From assembly GCA_036397635.1 (NCBI GenBank), contig DASWIP010000107.1, positions 1-18,672 of the forward strand: a DNA stretch of 18,672 nucleotides. Direction: 5' to 3'. Positions 1-6,029 of the stretch are shown in pieces. Below the pieces are notes generated by a model, which was not told where the DNA came from, ran no database searches, and worked only from the letters and a program-made list of their open reading frames with translations. The position numbers and the translations under genes are program-made. How positions within the stretch are numbered: the stretch's first letter is position 1; each line of letters starts with the position of its first letter. This stretch comes from DASWIP01 sp036397635. Its GTDB lineage: Bacteria; Actinomycetota; AC-67.

Positions 1-689
1 CCTTCCGCATCGAAGATGCCGGCAAGGAATCCCTTCACCCACGACTCGCTCGGGCAGGAGACCGGCGTGATGAGGCTGCGGATGGCCTCGACATGCGCCT
101 TCGCGGACGTCCGGATCGCTCGCATCTCCCGCCGCGCACCATCGGCGCTGCTGAACAGGAATTCGCTCGTCGGAAGGCCGAACTCCATCAGGTACTCGCG
201 GGTGCGCGCGAGCGGCTCGAGGTCGGTCAGTGCGAGGCGGAAACGATGGACGTCACCGTGTCTTCGCCCAGCTCGGGCGTAATGGTAGGTGCCCAGGTGC
301 CCATCTCCGCGGATCATCCCAGAGAGGTAACCCTGCCGGTAGTCGTCATCGATCTTCGGAGGATCGACGAAACCCCCCGTCCCCATGAGCTGGTTGTTGA
401 GCGTCAGGTGAGGGCGCCGATGCCGTCCGTGCTCGGCGCCGGTAACGTGTTTCCACCCGCGTTCGGTCAGGAACCGGTGATCCCCACTTGCGATCAGGGT
501 CGTCCCGTCCTCGAGCCTGATCCGATAGGCAGGTTTCATCGTCTGCCAATGGTCGAGCACCGTCGTGGACACGTACCGCCGATAGCTCCCGACGCGCGAT
601 GTCCCTACGACCTGATCGCCAACGCGCAGGTCGGCGAGCGACCTCGTCCTGCCGTCTGCCAGCAGGATCGGCGTGTCGCCTATTAGGCA
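1..689 (-). mobile_element. Intein with LAGLIDADG homing-endonuclease motifs (C-terminal end beyond the window)
   Basis: From Cys59 of the host protein the sequence becomes a class 1 intein. Block A is CLIGDTPILLADG (intein residues 1-13), with Cys1 as the splicing nucleophile. Block B is SGDHRFLT (68-75), with the conserved histidine at 71 and Ser where Thr is usual. Two dodecapeptide motifs of LAGLIDADG endonucleases follow: YLSGMIRGDG (121-130) and FLAGIFDAEG (221-230, its last codon cut by the window edge). The acidic residues D129 and D227 or E229 are the expected metal ligands. The C-terminal splice blocks (His-Asn and the +1 residue) are not visible. Insertion is immediately before the third cluster cysteine, so the +1 residue of the C-extein is expected to be Cys, restoring CxxxCxxC after splicing. 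Both endonuclease motifs look intact, suggesting an active or recently active homing element. Confidence 0.9.
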
Positions 690-863
690 ATAGGTGCACG
701 CATGACTGCATCCTCGGTACGGGTTCAGCGTCCACTCGAAGGGCATGCCGCGTGGCACGCGGTTGATCACGGTCTTCGCCTCGACCTCGATGAAGGTCAT
801 CCCCCGGAACCCGGGCGCGTCGAAGGTCCGGCGGCGGAGCTCGAAGAGCTGCTCGGCAGGCAT
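1..863 (-). CDS. Rv2578c-family (spore-photolyase-like) radical SAM protein, split by an intein, 3' truncated
   Basis: The frame is open from an ATG at 863 to the left edge. The first 58 residues match the N-terminus of Rv2578c/SplB-like radical SAM proteins: a GMTFIEVEAKTVINRVP segment (21-37), then NPYRGCSHACTYC (47-59), the CxxxCxxC motif that ligates the [4Fe-4S] cluster used to cleave S-adenosylmethionine. Residue 59, the third cysteine, is also the first residue of an intein, so the rest of the visible frame is intein and the radical SAM core lies outside the window. The start is supported by GAGGGT five to six bases upstream on the minus strand. The frame stays open further upstream, so a longer form cannot be excluded. 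The exact substrate of this family is not established; relatedness to spore photoproduct lyase suggests DNA repair. A LexA box lies 15 bases upstream, consistent with induction by DNA damage. Confidence 0.88.
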   Translation of the reverse strand, partial: MPAEQLFELRRRTFDAPGFRGMTFIEVEAKTVINRVPRGMPFEWTLNPYRGCSHACTYCLIGDTPILLADGRTRSLADLRVGDQVVGTSRVGSYRRYVSTTVLDHWQTMKPAYRIRLEDGTTLIASGDHRFLTERGWKHVTGAEHGRHRRPHLTLNNQLMGTGGFVDPPKIDDDYRQGYLSGMIRGDGHLGTYHYARAGRRHGDVHRFRLALTDLEPLARTREYLMEFGLPTSEFLFSSADGARREMRAIRTSAKAHVEAIRSLITPVSCPSESWVKGFLAGIFDAE

Positions 864-877
864 CGGACCCTCGATGA

Positions 878-893
878 TAGAACATATGTTCGA
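878..893. promoter_or_regulatory. LexA-binding site (actinobacterial SOS box)
   Basis: The plus strand reads TAGAACATATGTTCGA, containing the perfect 12-bp palindrome GAACATATGTTC (880-891). The mycobacterial SOS box consensus is TCGAAC-N4-GTTCGA; this site differs at one position of one arm. It overlaps a minus-strand -10-like TATCAT (874-879) and ends 15 bases before the radical SAM start codon, the position expected for LexA repression. It could also affect the divergent carbonic anhydrase gene 55 bases away. Confidence 0.8.
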
Positions 894-947
894 GTACCGC
901 CAGGGCCAAGAACCGATAGCCTCCGGCAACCTGGATAGGAGGCCGGC

Positions 948-1475
948 ATGCCGTTGTTCGAGTTCGAGGGGAAGCGTCCGCAGGTCCATCCCAGCGCGTT
1001 CATCGCCGATACCGCCACACTCGTGGGCGAGGTGATCGTCGAGCAGGACGCCTCGGTCTGGTTCGGCGCAGTGCTGCGCGCGGACTACGCGCCGGTGATC
1101 GTCCGCGCCGGCGCCAACGTCCAGGACGGCTCGATCATCCACGGTCCGCCCGGCCACTCGACCGAGATCGGCCCGGGCGCGACGGTCGCGCACCTGTGCG
1201 TCGTGCACGGTGCGACCATCGGCGAGGAAGCCTTGATCGCGAACGGCGCGACCGTGCTGGATGGTGCTCGGATCGGCGCGCGCGCGATGGTCGCCGCGGG
1301 CGCGGTGGTTACGGGCGGGATGCAGATCCCCGACGAGACGCTCGCGATCGGGATCCCGGCGAAGGTGAAGGGACCGCTGGCAGGGACGCCGGCGGAGTTC
1401 TGGGTGAAGATGAACCCGGAGGCCTACCGCGACCTCGCGCGCCGGTACCGCGAGAGCCTCAAGCCGATCACCTGA
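948..1475 (+). CDS. Gamma-class carbonic anhydrase family protein (left-handed beta-helix)
   Basis: This 175-residue protein has the hexapeptide-repeat pattern of left-handed beta-helix proteins over residues about 10-140 (runs such as IGPGATVAHLCVV and IGEEALIANGATV). The three histidines that hold zinc or iron in gamma carbonic anhydrases are present: H65 in DGSIIH, then H82 and H87 with the family's five-residue spacing. Its length fits the short CamH/YrdA/PaaY branch, which lacks the acidic loop of archaeal Cam. Members of this branch are often annotated as carbonic anhydrases, but many lack measured activity, so CO2 hydration is probable and not proven. The start has a strong AGGAGG five bases upstream. 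It diverges from the radical SAM gene and converges with the dehydrogenase at 1506, leaving 30 bases between stops. Confidence 0.88.
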   Translation: MPLFEFEGKRPQVHPSAFIADTATLVGEVIVEQDASVWFGAVLRADYAPVIVRAGANVQDGSIIHGPPGHSTEIGPGATVAHLCVVHGATIGEEALIANGATVLDGARIGARAMVAAGAVVTGGMQIPDETLAIGIPAKVKGPLAGTPAEFWVKMNPEAYRDLARRYRESLKPIT

Positions 1476-1505
1476 CCCCGACGAGTTGGTCCGGCCCGGC
1501 TGCGG

Positions 1506-2270
1506 CTACTTCGGCGGCATCCGGATCCCGCCGTCGAGGCGGATCACCTCGCCGTTGAGGAACGCGTTCTCCGCGATGTGGCGGACCAGCGCGCCGAACT
1601 CGCTTGGCTCACCAAGGCGACGCGGATGGGGGATCTGGGAGACGAGCCCCTGTTTCACATCGTCGGGGAGCAGGGCCAGCATCGGCGTGTTCATCTGCCC
1701 GGGCGCGATGGTGACGCACCGCACCTGCATGCTTGCAAGGTCGCGCGCGATCGGCAGGGTCATGCCGACCACGCCGCCTTTGGATGCCGAGTACGCGACC
1801 TGGCCGATCTGACCCTCGAACGCCGCGATCGAGGCGGTGTTGATGATCACCCCGCGTTCGCCGTCCTCCGGTTCGTTGCCCACCAAACGCAAGGCCGCCA
1901 ATCGCGCCACGTTGAACGTGCCGATCAGGTTCACCGTGACGACCTTGGTGAAGATATCGAGGCCGTGTGGGCCGGAGCGGTTCAGGATGCGCTGCGCCCA
2001 GCCGATCCCAGCGCAGCTGACCGCGATGTGGAGCCCGCCGAACGCACCGACGGCGCTGTCGATCGCGGCCTGCACCTGCGCCTCGTCGGTCACGTCGGCC
2101 ACCACGAACCGCGCGGCGTCGCCGATCTCCTTCGCGGCGGCCTCGCCGACCTCGGCGTTCAGATCCACCAGGACCGCGCGCGCGCCGCCGGCGATCAGAG
2201 CCTCGGCCGCCGCGCGCCCCAGCCCCGACGCACCCCCGGTCACCAGCGCAACCTTGTTTTCGAGCTTCAT
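1506..2270 (-). CDS. 3-hydroxyacyl-CoA dehydrogenase, HSD10-like short-chain dehydrogenase
   Basis: A 254-residue classical SDR. The cofactor motif TGGASGLG is at 11-18, an aspartate (D36) ends the second strand and favours NAD, CAG is at 86-88, the catalytic serine is S147 in NTAS, and the YSASK catalytic pair is Y160/K164. The segments GVIINTASIAAFEGQIGQ, GMTLPIARDLA and FLNGEVIRLDGGIRM closely resemble human HSD17B10 and bacterial type-2 3-hydroxyacyl-CoA dehydrogenases. The likely role is NAD-dependent oxidation of 3-hydroxyacyl-CoA in fatty-acid or branched-chain amino-acid breakdown, in the cytoplasm. AAGGAG lies nine bases before the ATG. A minus-strand TAGACT at 2307-2302 is a plausible -10, mirrored by the one serving the divergent thioredoxin gene. 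No beta-oxidation partner gene is adjacent, so the in vivo substrate is uncertain. Confidence 0.9.
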   Translation of the reverse strand: MKLENKVALVTGGASGLGRAAAEALIAGGARAVLVDLNAEVGEAAAKEIGDAARFVVADVTDEAQVQAAIDSAVGAFGGLHIAVSCAGIGWAQRILNRSGPHGLDIFTKVVTVNLIGTFNVARLAALRLVGNEPEDGERGVIINTASIAAFEGQIGQVAYSASKGGVVGMTLPIARDLASMQVRCVTIAPGQMNTPMLALLPDDVKQGLVSQIPHPRRLGEPSEFGALVRHIAENAFLNGEVIRLDGGIRMPPK

Positions 2271-2301
2271 ATCGAACGACTCCTTCTGATTGGAAAGGGC
2301 G

Positions 2302-2342
2302 AGTCTAGCGCCTCGGAAAGCGACGCTTCAGGTCGCTAGACT
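2302..2342. promoter_or_regulatory. Symmetric divergent promoter with 9-bp inverted repeat
   Basis: AGTCTAGCG (2302-2310) and CGCTAGACT (2334-2342) are perfect inverted repeats separated by 23 bases. The outer six bases of each arm form TAGACT, an actinobacterial -10 (TANNNT), one facing each gene. On the plus strand TAGACT ends exactly seven bases before the ATG at 2350, a leaderless arrangement. On the minus strand it would give a roughly 25-base leader containing AAGGAG. I see no good -35 for either. Confidence 0.5.
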
Positions 2343-2349
2343 GACTGTG

Positions 2350-3108
2350 ATGAGGACCGACGCCGTGATCGAGGTCTCCGAGCAGACCTTCCAAGCAGAC
2401 GTGCTGGAACGCTCGTTCCAGACGCCGGTCGTGGTCGACTTCTGGGCCGCGTGGTGCGGACCGTGCCGCGTGCTCGGACCGGTCCTCGAGCGCCTCGCCG
2501 GCGAGGCGAACGGCGAGTGGATCCTGGCGAAGGTGGACGTGGATGCCAACCAGCAGCTCGCCGCCGCGTTCGGCATCCAGGGGATCCCAGCCGTGCGCGC
2601 GTTCCGCGGCGGCCGCCAGGTCGCCGAGTTCGTCGGCGCGCTCCCCGAGCCGCAGGTGCGGGAATGGCTGAAGCAGTTGGGCCCCTCCAAGGGTGAGCTG
2701 CTCGTCGAAGAAGCGACCGCGGCCGAGCAGCGCGGCGACCACGCGGCGGCGGCCGGGGCGTACAGAGCCGCCCTGAACGAGGAGCCGGCCAACATGGAAG
2801 CCAAAGCCGGCCTCGCGCGCTCAGAGCTTGCCCTGCGCACGAGCAGCGACGGGGACGAGCCCGCGTGGCGCGCGCGCGCCGAAGCAGATCCAACCGATGT
2901 GGATGCCGCGCGCGCGCTCGCCGACCTGCTGCTCGCGCGAGGCGACGCCCCGGGAGCGTTCGACGTGCTGCTCGCAAGCATCCGAGCAGCGTCCGACGAC
3001 GCACGCGAACAGGCCAGGCTGCATCTTCTCAGCCTGCTCGACACGCTGGCTCCGGATCACCCCGCGGCGCTGCAGGCCCGCCGCGATCTGGCGAACGCGC
3101 TGTTCTGA
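2350..3108 (+). CDS. Thioredoxin-TPR fusion protein (YbbN/CnoX-like)
   Basis: A 252-residue protein with a thioredoxin fold at about 5-108 and a helical TPR-like region at about 115-250. The active site WCGPC (C36 and C39) and the cis-proline of GIPAV (P80) are intact, so it should be redox active. The E. coli CnoX/YbbN protein has lost the CGPC pair but shares the same architecture and acts as a holdase that hands clients to GroEL and DnaK. The likely role here is therefore a cytoplasmic thiol-redox chaperone. An upstream in-frame ATG at 2290 was rejected because it adds 20 residues with no family similarity and would start inside the divergent promoter. The chosen start has no Shine-Dalgarno sequence but is seven bases after TAGACT, suggesting leaderless initiation; GTG at 2347 is an alternative. 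Confidence 0.88.
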   Translation: MRTDAVIEVSEQTFQADVLERSFQTPVVVDFWAAWCGPCRVLGPVLERLAGEANGEWILAKVDVDANQQLAAAFGIQGIPAVRAFRGGRQVAEFVGALPEPQVREWLKQLGPSKGELLVEEATAAEQRGDHAAAAGAYRAALNEEPANMEAKAGLARSELALRTSSDGDEPAWRARAEADPTDVDAARALADLLLARGDAPGAFDVLLASIRAASDDAREQARLHLLSLLDTLAPDHPAALQARRDLANALF

Positions 3109-3175
3109 CCAGCGGAAGATCGAGAAAAGCGCCTCGAACGTCGCGAGCCAGTCGCAGGCATGAAACGCCGGCCGT

Positions 3176-3188
3176 TATGCTCCCGGCC
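3176..3188 (+). promoter_or_regulatory. Candidate leaderless promoter (-10 element) of the DUF885 gene
   Basis: TATGCT at 3176-3181 is followed by exactly seven bases and then the ATG at 3189. There is no Shine-Dalgarno sequence, which fits transcription starting at the start codon. No -35 is recognisable. Confidence 0.4.
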
Positions 3189-4805
3189 ATGCGAACGATC
3201 GATCACCTCATCGACGAGTTCCTCCGCGAGCTGTGGGAGGACGAGCCCGTCCTGGCCGGCTCGCTCGGGGTCGACGGCTACGACGACCGGCTCGGCGAGC
3301 ACTCCGCCGCGGCCTACGACCGTCGCGACGCCCGCGAGGACCGCTGGCTCGCCCGCTTCTCCGATGCCGCCGACGACGGCCTCGCCCTCGACGAGCGCAT
3401 CGACCGCGACCTGATCCTGTCCGAGCTGCGGGGCTCGATCGTGATGCGCGAGTGGGCGGCGTGGCGACGCAACCCGGCGGTGTATCTCAACCCAGGTCTC
3501 TCAGGTGTCTTCGGCCTGTTCCTCCACCGGCTGCGCCCCCAGGACGAGCTGGCCCATTCGGCGGCGGCGCGCCTCAAGCAGATCCCCGCGGTGCTCGAGG
3601 ACGGACGGCGCAACCTGGATCCCGGACTGACCCCGGCGCTGTTCGTCGAGCGCGCGCTCGCGCAGTGCCGCGCCGCGGTGACCTACTGCCGGGACCTGGT
3701 GCCGGGCGAAGTGACCGATCCGGCATCGCGCGCGCTGCTCGCCGAAACCGGCGGGGCCGCCGCCGAAGCCTACGAGGCCTTCGGCGCCCATCTGCAAGAG
3801 CTGCTCGAGCGCGCGCGCGGCGACTACGCGATCGGCGAGGAGCGCTACAGCGGCATCCTCGAGCAGCAAGAGATGCTCGGCTACGGCGCGCGGGAGATGC
3901 ACGAGCGCGGTCGCGAGGCCTTCGAGCAGATCGAGGCCGACATGATCCGGCGCGCGCGCGACCTTCGCGGCACCGACGACTGGCGCGCCGTGGTCGAGGA
4001 GCTGAACGACGACCGGCCGCGCACACCCGAAGAGATGCTCGAGGCGTACACGACCTGGACCGAGCGCGCGCGCGCGTTCTGTCGCGATCGAGGCTTGGTG
4101 ACGTTGCCCAAGGGTGAGCAGTGCGTGGTCGAGCCGTCACCGACGTTCCAGCGCGCGGCCCTCGCGGTCGCGTCCTACCAACAGCCGCCGGCGTTCAAGC
4201 CCTCGCTGACGGGTCACTTCTTCGTGCCGTATCCGCCGGAGGGCGCATCCGAGGACGAGGTGGCGCAGCGGCTCGCGAGCAACTCGTTCAACTCCATCCC
4301 AACCGTTTCGGTGCACGAGGCCTATCCGGGACACCACTGGCATCTGGTTGCGGCCCAGGCGAACCCGCGGATCATCCGGCAGGTGCTCGGATCGTCCTAC
4401 TTCACTGAGGGTTGGGCGCTGTACGTCGAGGCGATGATGCGCGAGGAGGGCCTGTACGACGACCCGCGCCACGAGCTGTGCGTGTCGGAGGCGCGGCTGT
4501 TCCGCGCTGCTCGCATCATCGTGGACACCGCGTTGCACTTGGGGATCATGACCGTCGAGGACGCGGTCGTGTTCATCCGCGACGGCATGCGTATGCCTGA
4601 GGCGCCTGCGCGCGCCGAGGTCGGCCGGTATTGCACCTGGCCCACGCAGGCTTCGTCGTACCTGACCGGCGCGCTCGAGATCGAGCGTATGCGTGATCGC
4701 TGGTTCGCCGAGCAGCGCGGCGATCTGCGCACGTTCCACGACAGGCTCGCCGGCTCGGGGATGCTTCCGATCGGGCTGGCCGAGCGCGCGCTGTTCGCCG
4801 ACTGA
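3189..4805 (+). CDS. DUF885 family protein, predicted zinc metallopeptidase-like
   Basis: This 538-residue protein is of usual family length. It carries the DUF885 signature HEAYPGHH (376-383), a variant HExxPGHH zinc motif, followed by FTEGWALYVE (405-414), whose glutamate E407 is the likely third ligand, and by CTWPTQASSYLTG near 482-494. The family is distantly related to gluzincin peptidases and is usually soluble. Some members carry signal peptides; none is visible here, so a cytoplasmic location is likely. The substrate is unknown for nearly all members. The frame is open far upstream into the thioredoxin gene, but residues before this ATG have no family similarity and are compositionally a shadow. 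This start begins with the typical N-terminal helix (IDHLIDEFLRELWEDEP) and has a properly spaced -10 element. Confidence 0.88.
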   Translation: MRTIDHLIDEFLRELWEDEPVLAGSLGVDGYDDRLGEHSAAAYDRRDAREDRWLARFSDAADDGLALDERIDRDLILSELRGSIVMREWAAWRRNPAVYLNPGLSGVFGLFLHRLRPQDELAHSAAARLKQIPAVLEDGRRNLDPGLTPALFVERALAQCRAAVTYCRDLVPGEVTDPASRALLAETGGAAAEAYEAFGAHLQELLERARGDYAIGEERYSGILEQQEMLGYGAREMHERGREAFEQIEADMIRRARDLRGTDDWRAVVEELNDDRPRTPEEMLEAYTTWTERARAFCRDRGLVTLPKGEQCVVEPSPTFQRAALAVASYQQPPAFKPSLTGHFFVPYPPEGASEDEVAQRLASNSFNSIPTVSVHEAYPGHHWHLVAAQANPRIIRQVLGSSYFTEGWALYVEAMMREEGLYDDPRHELCVSEARLFRAARIIVDTALHLGIMTVEDAVVFIRDGMRMPEAPARAEVGRYCTWPTQASSYLTGALEIERMRDRWFAEQRGDLRTFHDRLAGSGMLPIGLAERALFAD

Positions 4806-4867
4806 TCGAACCGAACGACACGCGCAGGCTCTACTTCCATCGGTTGTCGGCCTTCTCAAGCTACCTC

Positions 4868-4898
4868 TTGACAAGTACCATTAACCGTACCTTATGAT
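4868..4898 (+). promoter_or_regulatory. Promoter of the toxin-antitoxin operon
   Basis: A perfect -35 TTGACA (4868-4873) is followed by TATGAT (4893-4898) with a 19-base spacer; reading TTATGA as the -10 gives 18. The segment is markedly AT-richer than its surroundings. The spacer holds two GTACC copies (4875-4879 and 4887-4891) around ATTAACC, forming an imperfect dyad with the flanking AAG and CTT. This is a possible operator for autoregulation by the antitoxin. Confidence 0.65.
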
Positions 4899-4899
4899 A

Positions 4900-4938
4900 G
4901 GACCGCTTGATCGGACCGCTTGATCGGACCGCTCGATA
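4900..4938 (+). repeat. Three tandem 13-bp repeats in the toxin-antitoxin leader
   Basis: GGACCGCTTGATC occurs at 4900-4912 and 4913-4925, with a third copy GGACCGCTCGATA at 4926-4938 that differs at two positions. The array begins just after the -10 element and ends 12 bases before the GAAGGAGG ribosome-binding site, so it spans the transcription start and leader. It could be an operator array for the Phd-type antitoxin or a product of replication slippage. Confidence 0.75.
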
Positions 4939-4963
4939 TCATCGCTACGGCCGAAGGAGGGAC

Positions 4964-5233
4964 ATGGACTGGGAGATGGTTTCCGTTTCGGATGCCAAGA
5001 TCCGGTTCCATGAGCTGGTGGCCTCTGCGGCAACGCACCCCATCCTGCTGCTACGCCGGAGCCGTCCAGAAGCGGTGCTTGTCTCTTACGCCGGGTGGAT
5101 GGAGCTGCAGCACGAGCTTGAGGACGCCAGGGACCGCCTCGCGCTGTATCGCGCCCAAGCTGCCCCGCAAGACCTTCGCATCTCGCACGAGAAGTTGAAG
5201 GCCGATCTCGGTCTCGCAACCGAGGACGAGTAG
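4964..5233 (+). CDS. Phd/YefM-family antitoxin
   Basis: An 89-residue protein with the Phd/YefM pattern: VSVSDAKIRFHELVASA at the N-terminus (the dimerising, DNA-binding part), a strand run THPILLLRRSRPEAVLVS, and the AGWMELQHELEDARD helix that leads to the toxin-binding tail. Such antitoxins neutralise the partner toxin and repress their own promoter. AAGGAGG lies three bases before the ATG. An upstream ATG at 4907 in the same frame was rejected because it falls inside the 13-bp tandem repeat and lacks a ribosome-binding site. The toxin gene starts ten bases after the stop. The cassette sits between unrelated genes, as expected for a horizontally moving module. Confidence 0.88.
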   Translation: MDWEMVSVSDAKIRFHELVASAATHPILLLRRSRPEAVLVSYAGWMELQHELEDARDRLALYRAQAAPQDLRISHEKLKADLGLATEDE

Positions 5234-5243
5234 GGAACCAAAC

Positions 5244-5501
5244 GTGCAAGAGTATCCATTCGCGCTCGAATACGAGCCCGAGATCGTGCAACAGATCATT
5301 CAGCTTCCAAGAGAGGTCCAGCGCAGCTTGGTCGAGCGCCTTGGCGAACTCGCCGGCGATCCCCGGCCCGCTGGCTATGAGAAGCTCGAAGATGCGGGCT
5401 TTCGTGTCGTGTGGCGTTCGATCCGGATCGTCTATCGCGTCGATGACGCGAACGGCATCGTTCACGTCGTGCGTGTTTCATCCGAGCCGCTCACCGGCTG
5501 A
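5244..5501 (+). CDS. RelE/ParE-family toxin
   Basis: An 85-residue protein starting at GTG, preceded by a modest AGGGAA. It has the RelE/ParE fold pattern: two N-terminal helices (EYEPEIVQQIIQLPREVQRSLVERLGELA), then GYEKLEDAGFRVVWRSIRIVYRVDD, where R54, R58 and R61 are the basic residues used on RNA by RelE-type interferases, and a final strand IVHVVRVS. The usual C-terminal HR..Y ending of RelE is absent; here it ends SSEPLTG. Thus mRNA cleavage on the ribosome is likely but a ParE-like target cannot be excluded. It is co-transcribed with the antitoxin (ten-base gap) and converges with the arsenic lyase gene 41 bases later. Confidence 0.83.
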   Translation: MQEYPFALEYEPEIVQQIIQLPREVQRSLVERLGELAGDPRPAGYEKLEDAGFRVVWRSIRIVYRVDDANGIVHVVRVSSEPLTG

Positions 5502-5542
5502 CGAGACGCTGCACGCGCGGGGTTACTCAAGGGCAAGCAGGA

Positions 5543-5959
5543 TCAGCAGCAGACTGCGTCACCACAGGCGCACGCCTGCCCCGAGCTGCTCGCAGACATG
5601 ACGTCGGCATCGCCGAGCACGGCGTAATACTCCCAGCGTTCCTGATCGGGCCCGGTGACCCAAACCTTGTCCTGCTCCGCGTAGCAGCACGCGCCCTGTT
5701 CGGCGAGCGTCCCGAAACCCTCGGCGGCCAGGCGCTCGGTCGCCTGCCGAACCTCCTCGACCGTCTCGACCTCCACGCCGAGGTGGTTCAGTCCCGGCGT
5801 CTCGCCTTCGAGCAGCACCAGCTTCAGCGGCGGCTCGGCGATCGCGAAGTTGGCGTAGCCCGGCCTCTTCTTGGCCGCGGGCACGCCGAAGAGCTTCTCG
5901 TAGAAAACAACGGCTGCGTCGACGTCGCTGACGGTGAGGGCGAGCTGCACTCGGGACAT
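5543..5959 (-). CDS. arsI: ArsI/CadI-family C-As lyase (VOC superfamily)
   Basis: A 138-residue vicinal-oxygen-chelate protein. It shares RVQLALTV, KRPGYANFAIAEPPLKLVLLE, LNHLGVEVE and DKVWVTGP..ERWEYYAVL with mycobacterial CadI and bacterial ArsI. The expected Fe(II) ligands are Q5, H59 and E110, and the vicinal thiols that hold trivalent organoarsenical are C91 and C92. ArsI uses Fe(II) and oxygen to cleave the carbon-arsenic bond of trivalent methyl or aromatic arsenicals, releasing arsenite. The tail adds four further cysteines (130, 132, 137, 138). AGGAGG is five bases before the second of two consecutive ATGs, which I chose; the first would start at 5962. It is divergent from arsR with overlapping promoters. 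No arsenite efflux gene is visible in the window. Confidence 0.9.
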   Translation of the reverse strand: MSRVQLALTVSDVDAAVVFYEKLFGVPAAKKRPGYANFAIAEPPLKLVLLEGETPGLNHLGVEVETVEEVRQATERLAAEGFGTLAEQGACCYAEQDKVWVTGPDQERWEYYAVLGDADVMSASSSGQACACGDAVCC

Positions 5960-5972
5960 CATGACCTCCTGG

Positions 5973-5990
5973 TATCGATGGGCGTCGATA
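5973..5990. promoter_or_regulatory. Candidate ArsR operator, inverted repeat
   Basis: TATCGATGGGCGTCGATA is a perfect inverted repeat with six-base arms and a six-base centre. It abuts the arsI -10 (5990-5995 on the minus strand), so it covers the probable arsI transcription start, where a bound repressor would block transcription until arsenite or antimonite releases it. Confidence 0.6.
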
Positions 5991-6021
5991 TGTTGCCAGC
6001 TTCATCGAAGTCTGTCAATAT
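5990..6021. promoter_or_regulatory. Two superimposed face-to-face promoters for arsI and arsR
   Basis: Minus strand, toward arsI: TTGACA (6018-6013), a 17-base spacer and CAACAT (5995-5990). Plus strand, toward arsR: TTGCCA (5993-5998), a 17-base spacer and CAATAT (6016-6021). The -10 of each promoter overlaps the -35 of the other, so polymerase can hold only one at a time. The plus -10 ends eight bases before the ATG at 6030, implying a leaderless or near-leaderless arsR message. Confidence 0.65.
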
Positions 6022-6029
6022 AGATGGGG

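Noticed and set aside
16..909. Open frames on both strands at 16-686 and 346-909 as genes
   Set aside because: They are shadows of the minus-strand radical SAM/intein frame, which runs off the left edge. Their proteins are arginine and proline-rich with no family pattern.
2290..2349. ATG at 2290 as start of the thioredoxin-TPR protein
   Set aside because: The extra 20 residues match no thioredoxin, have no ribosome-binding site and lie inside the divergent promoter.
2865..3188. N-terminal extension of the DUF885 protein from 2865
   Set aside because: It overlaps the thioredoxin gene in another frame, is rich in Arg and Ala, and precedes the natural N-terminus of the family.
5502..5542. Intrinsic terminator between the toxin and arsI genes
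   Set aside because: Only a four-base GCAG/CTGC pairing and no T-tract; not enough to support a terminator.
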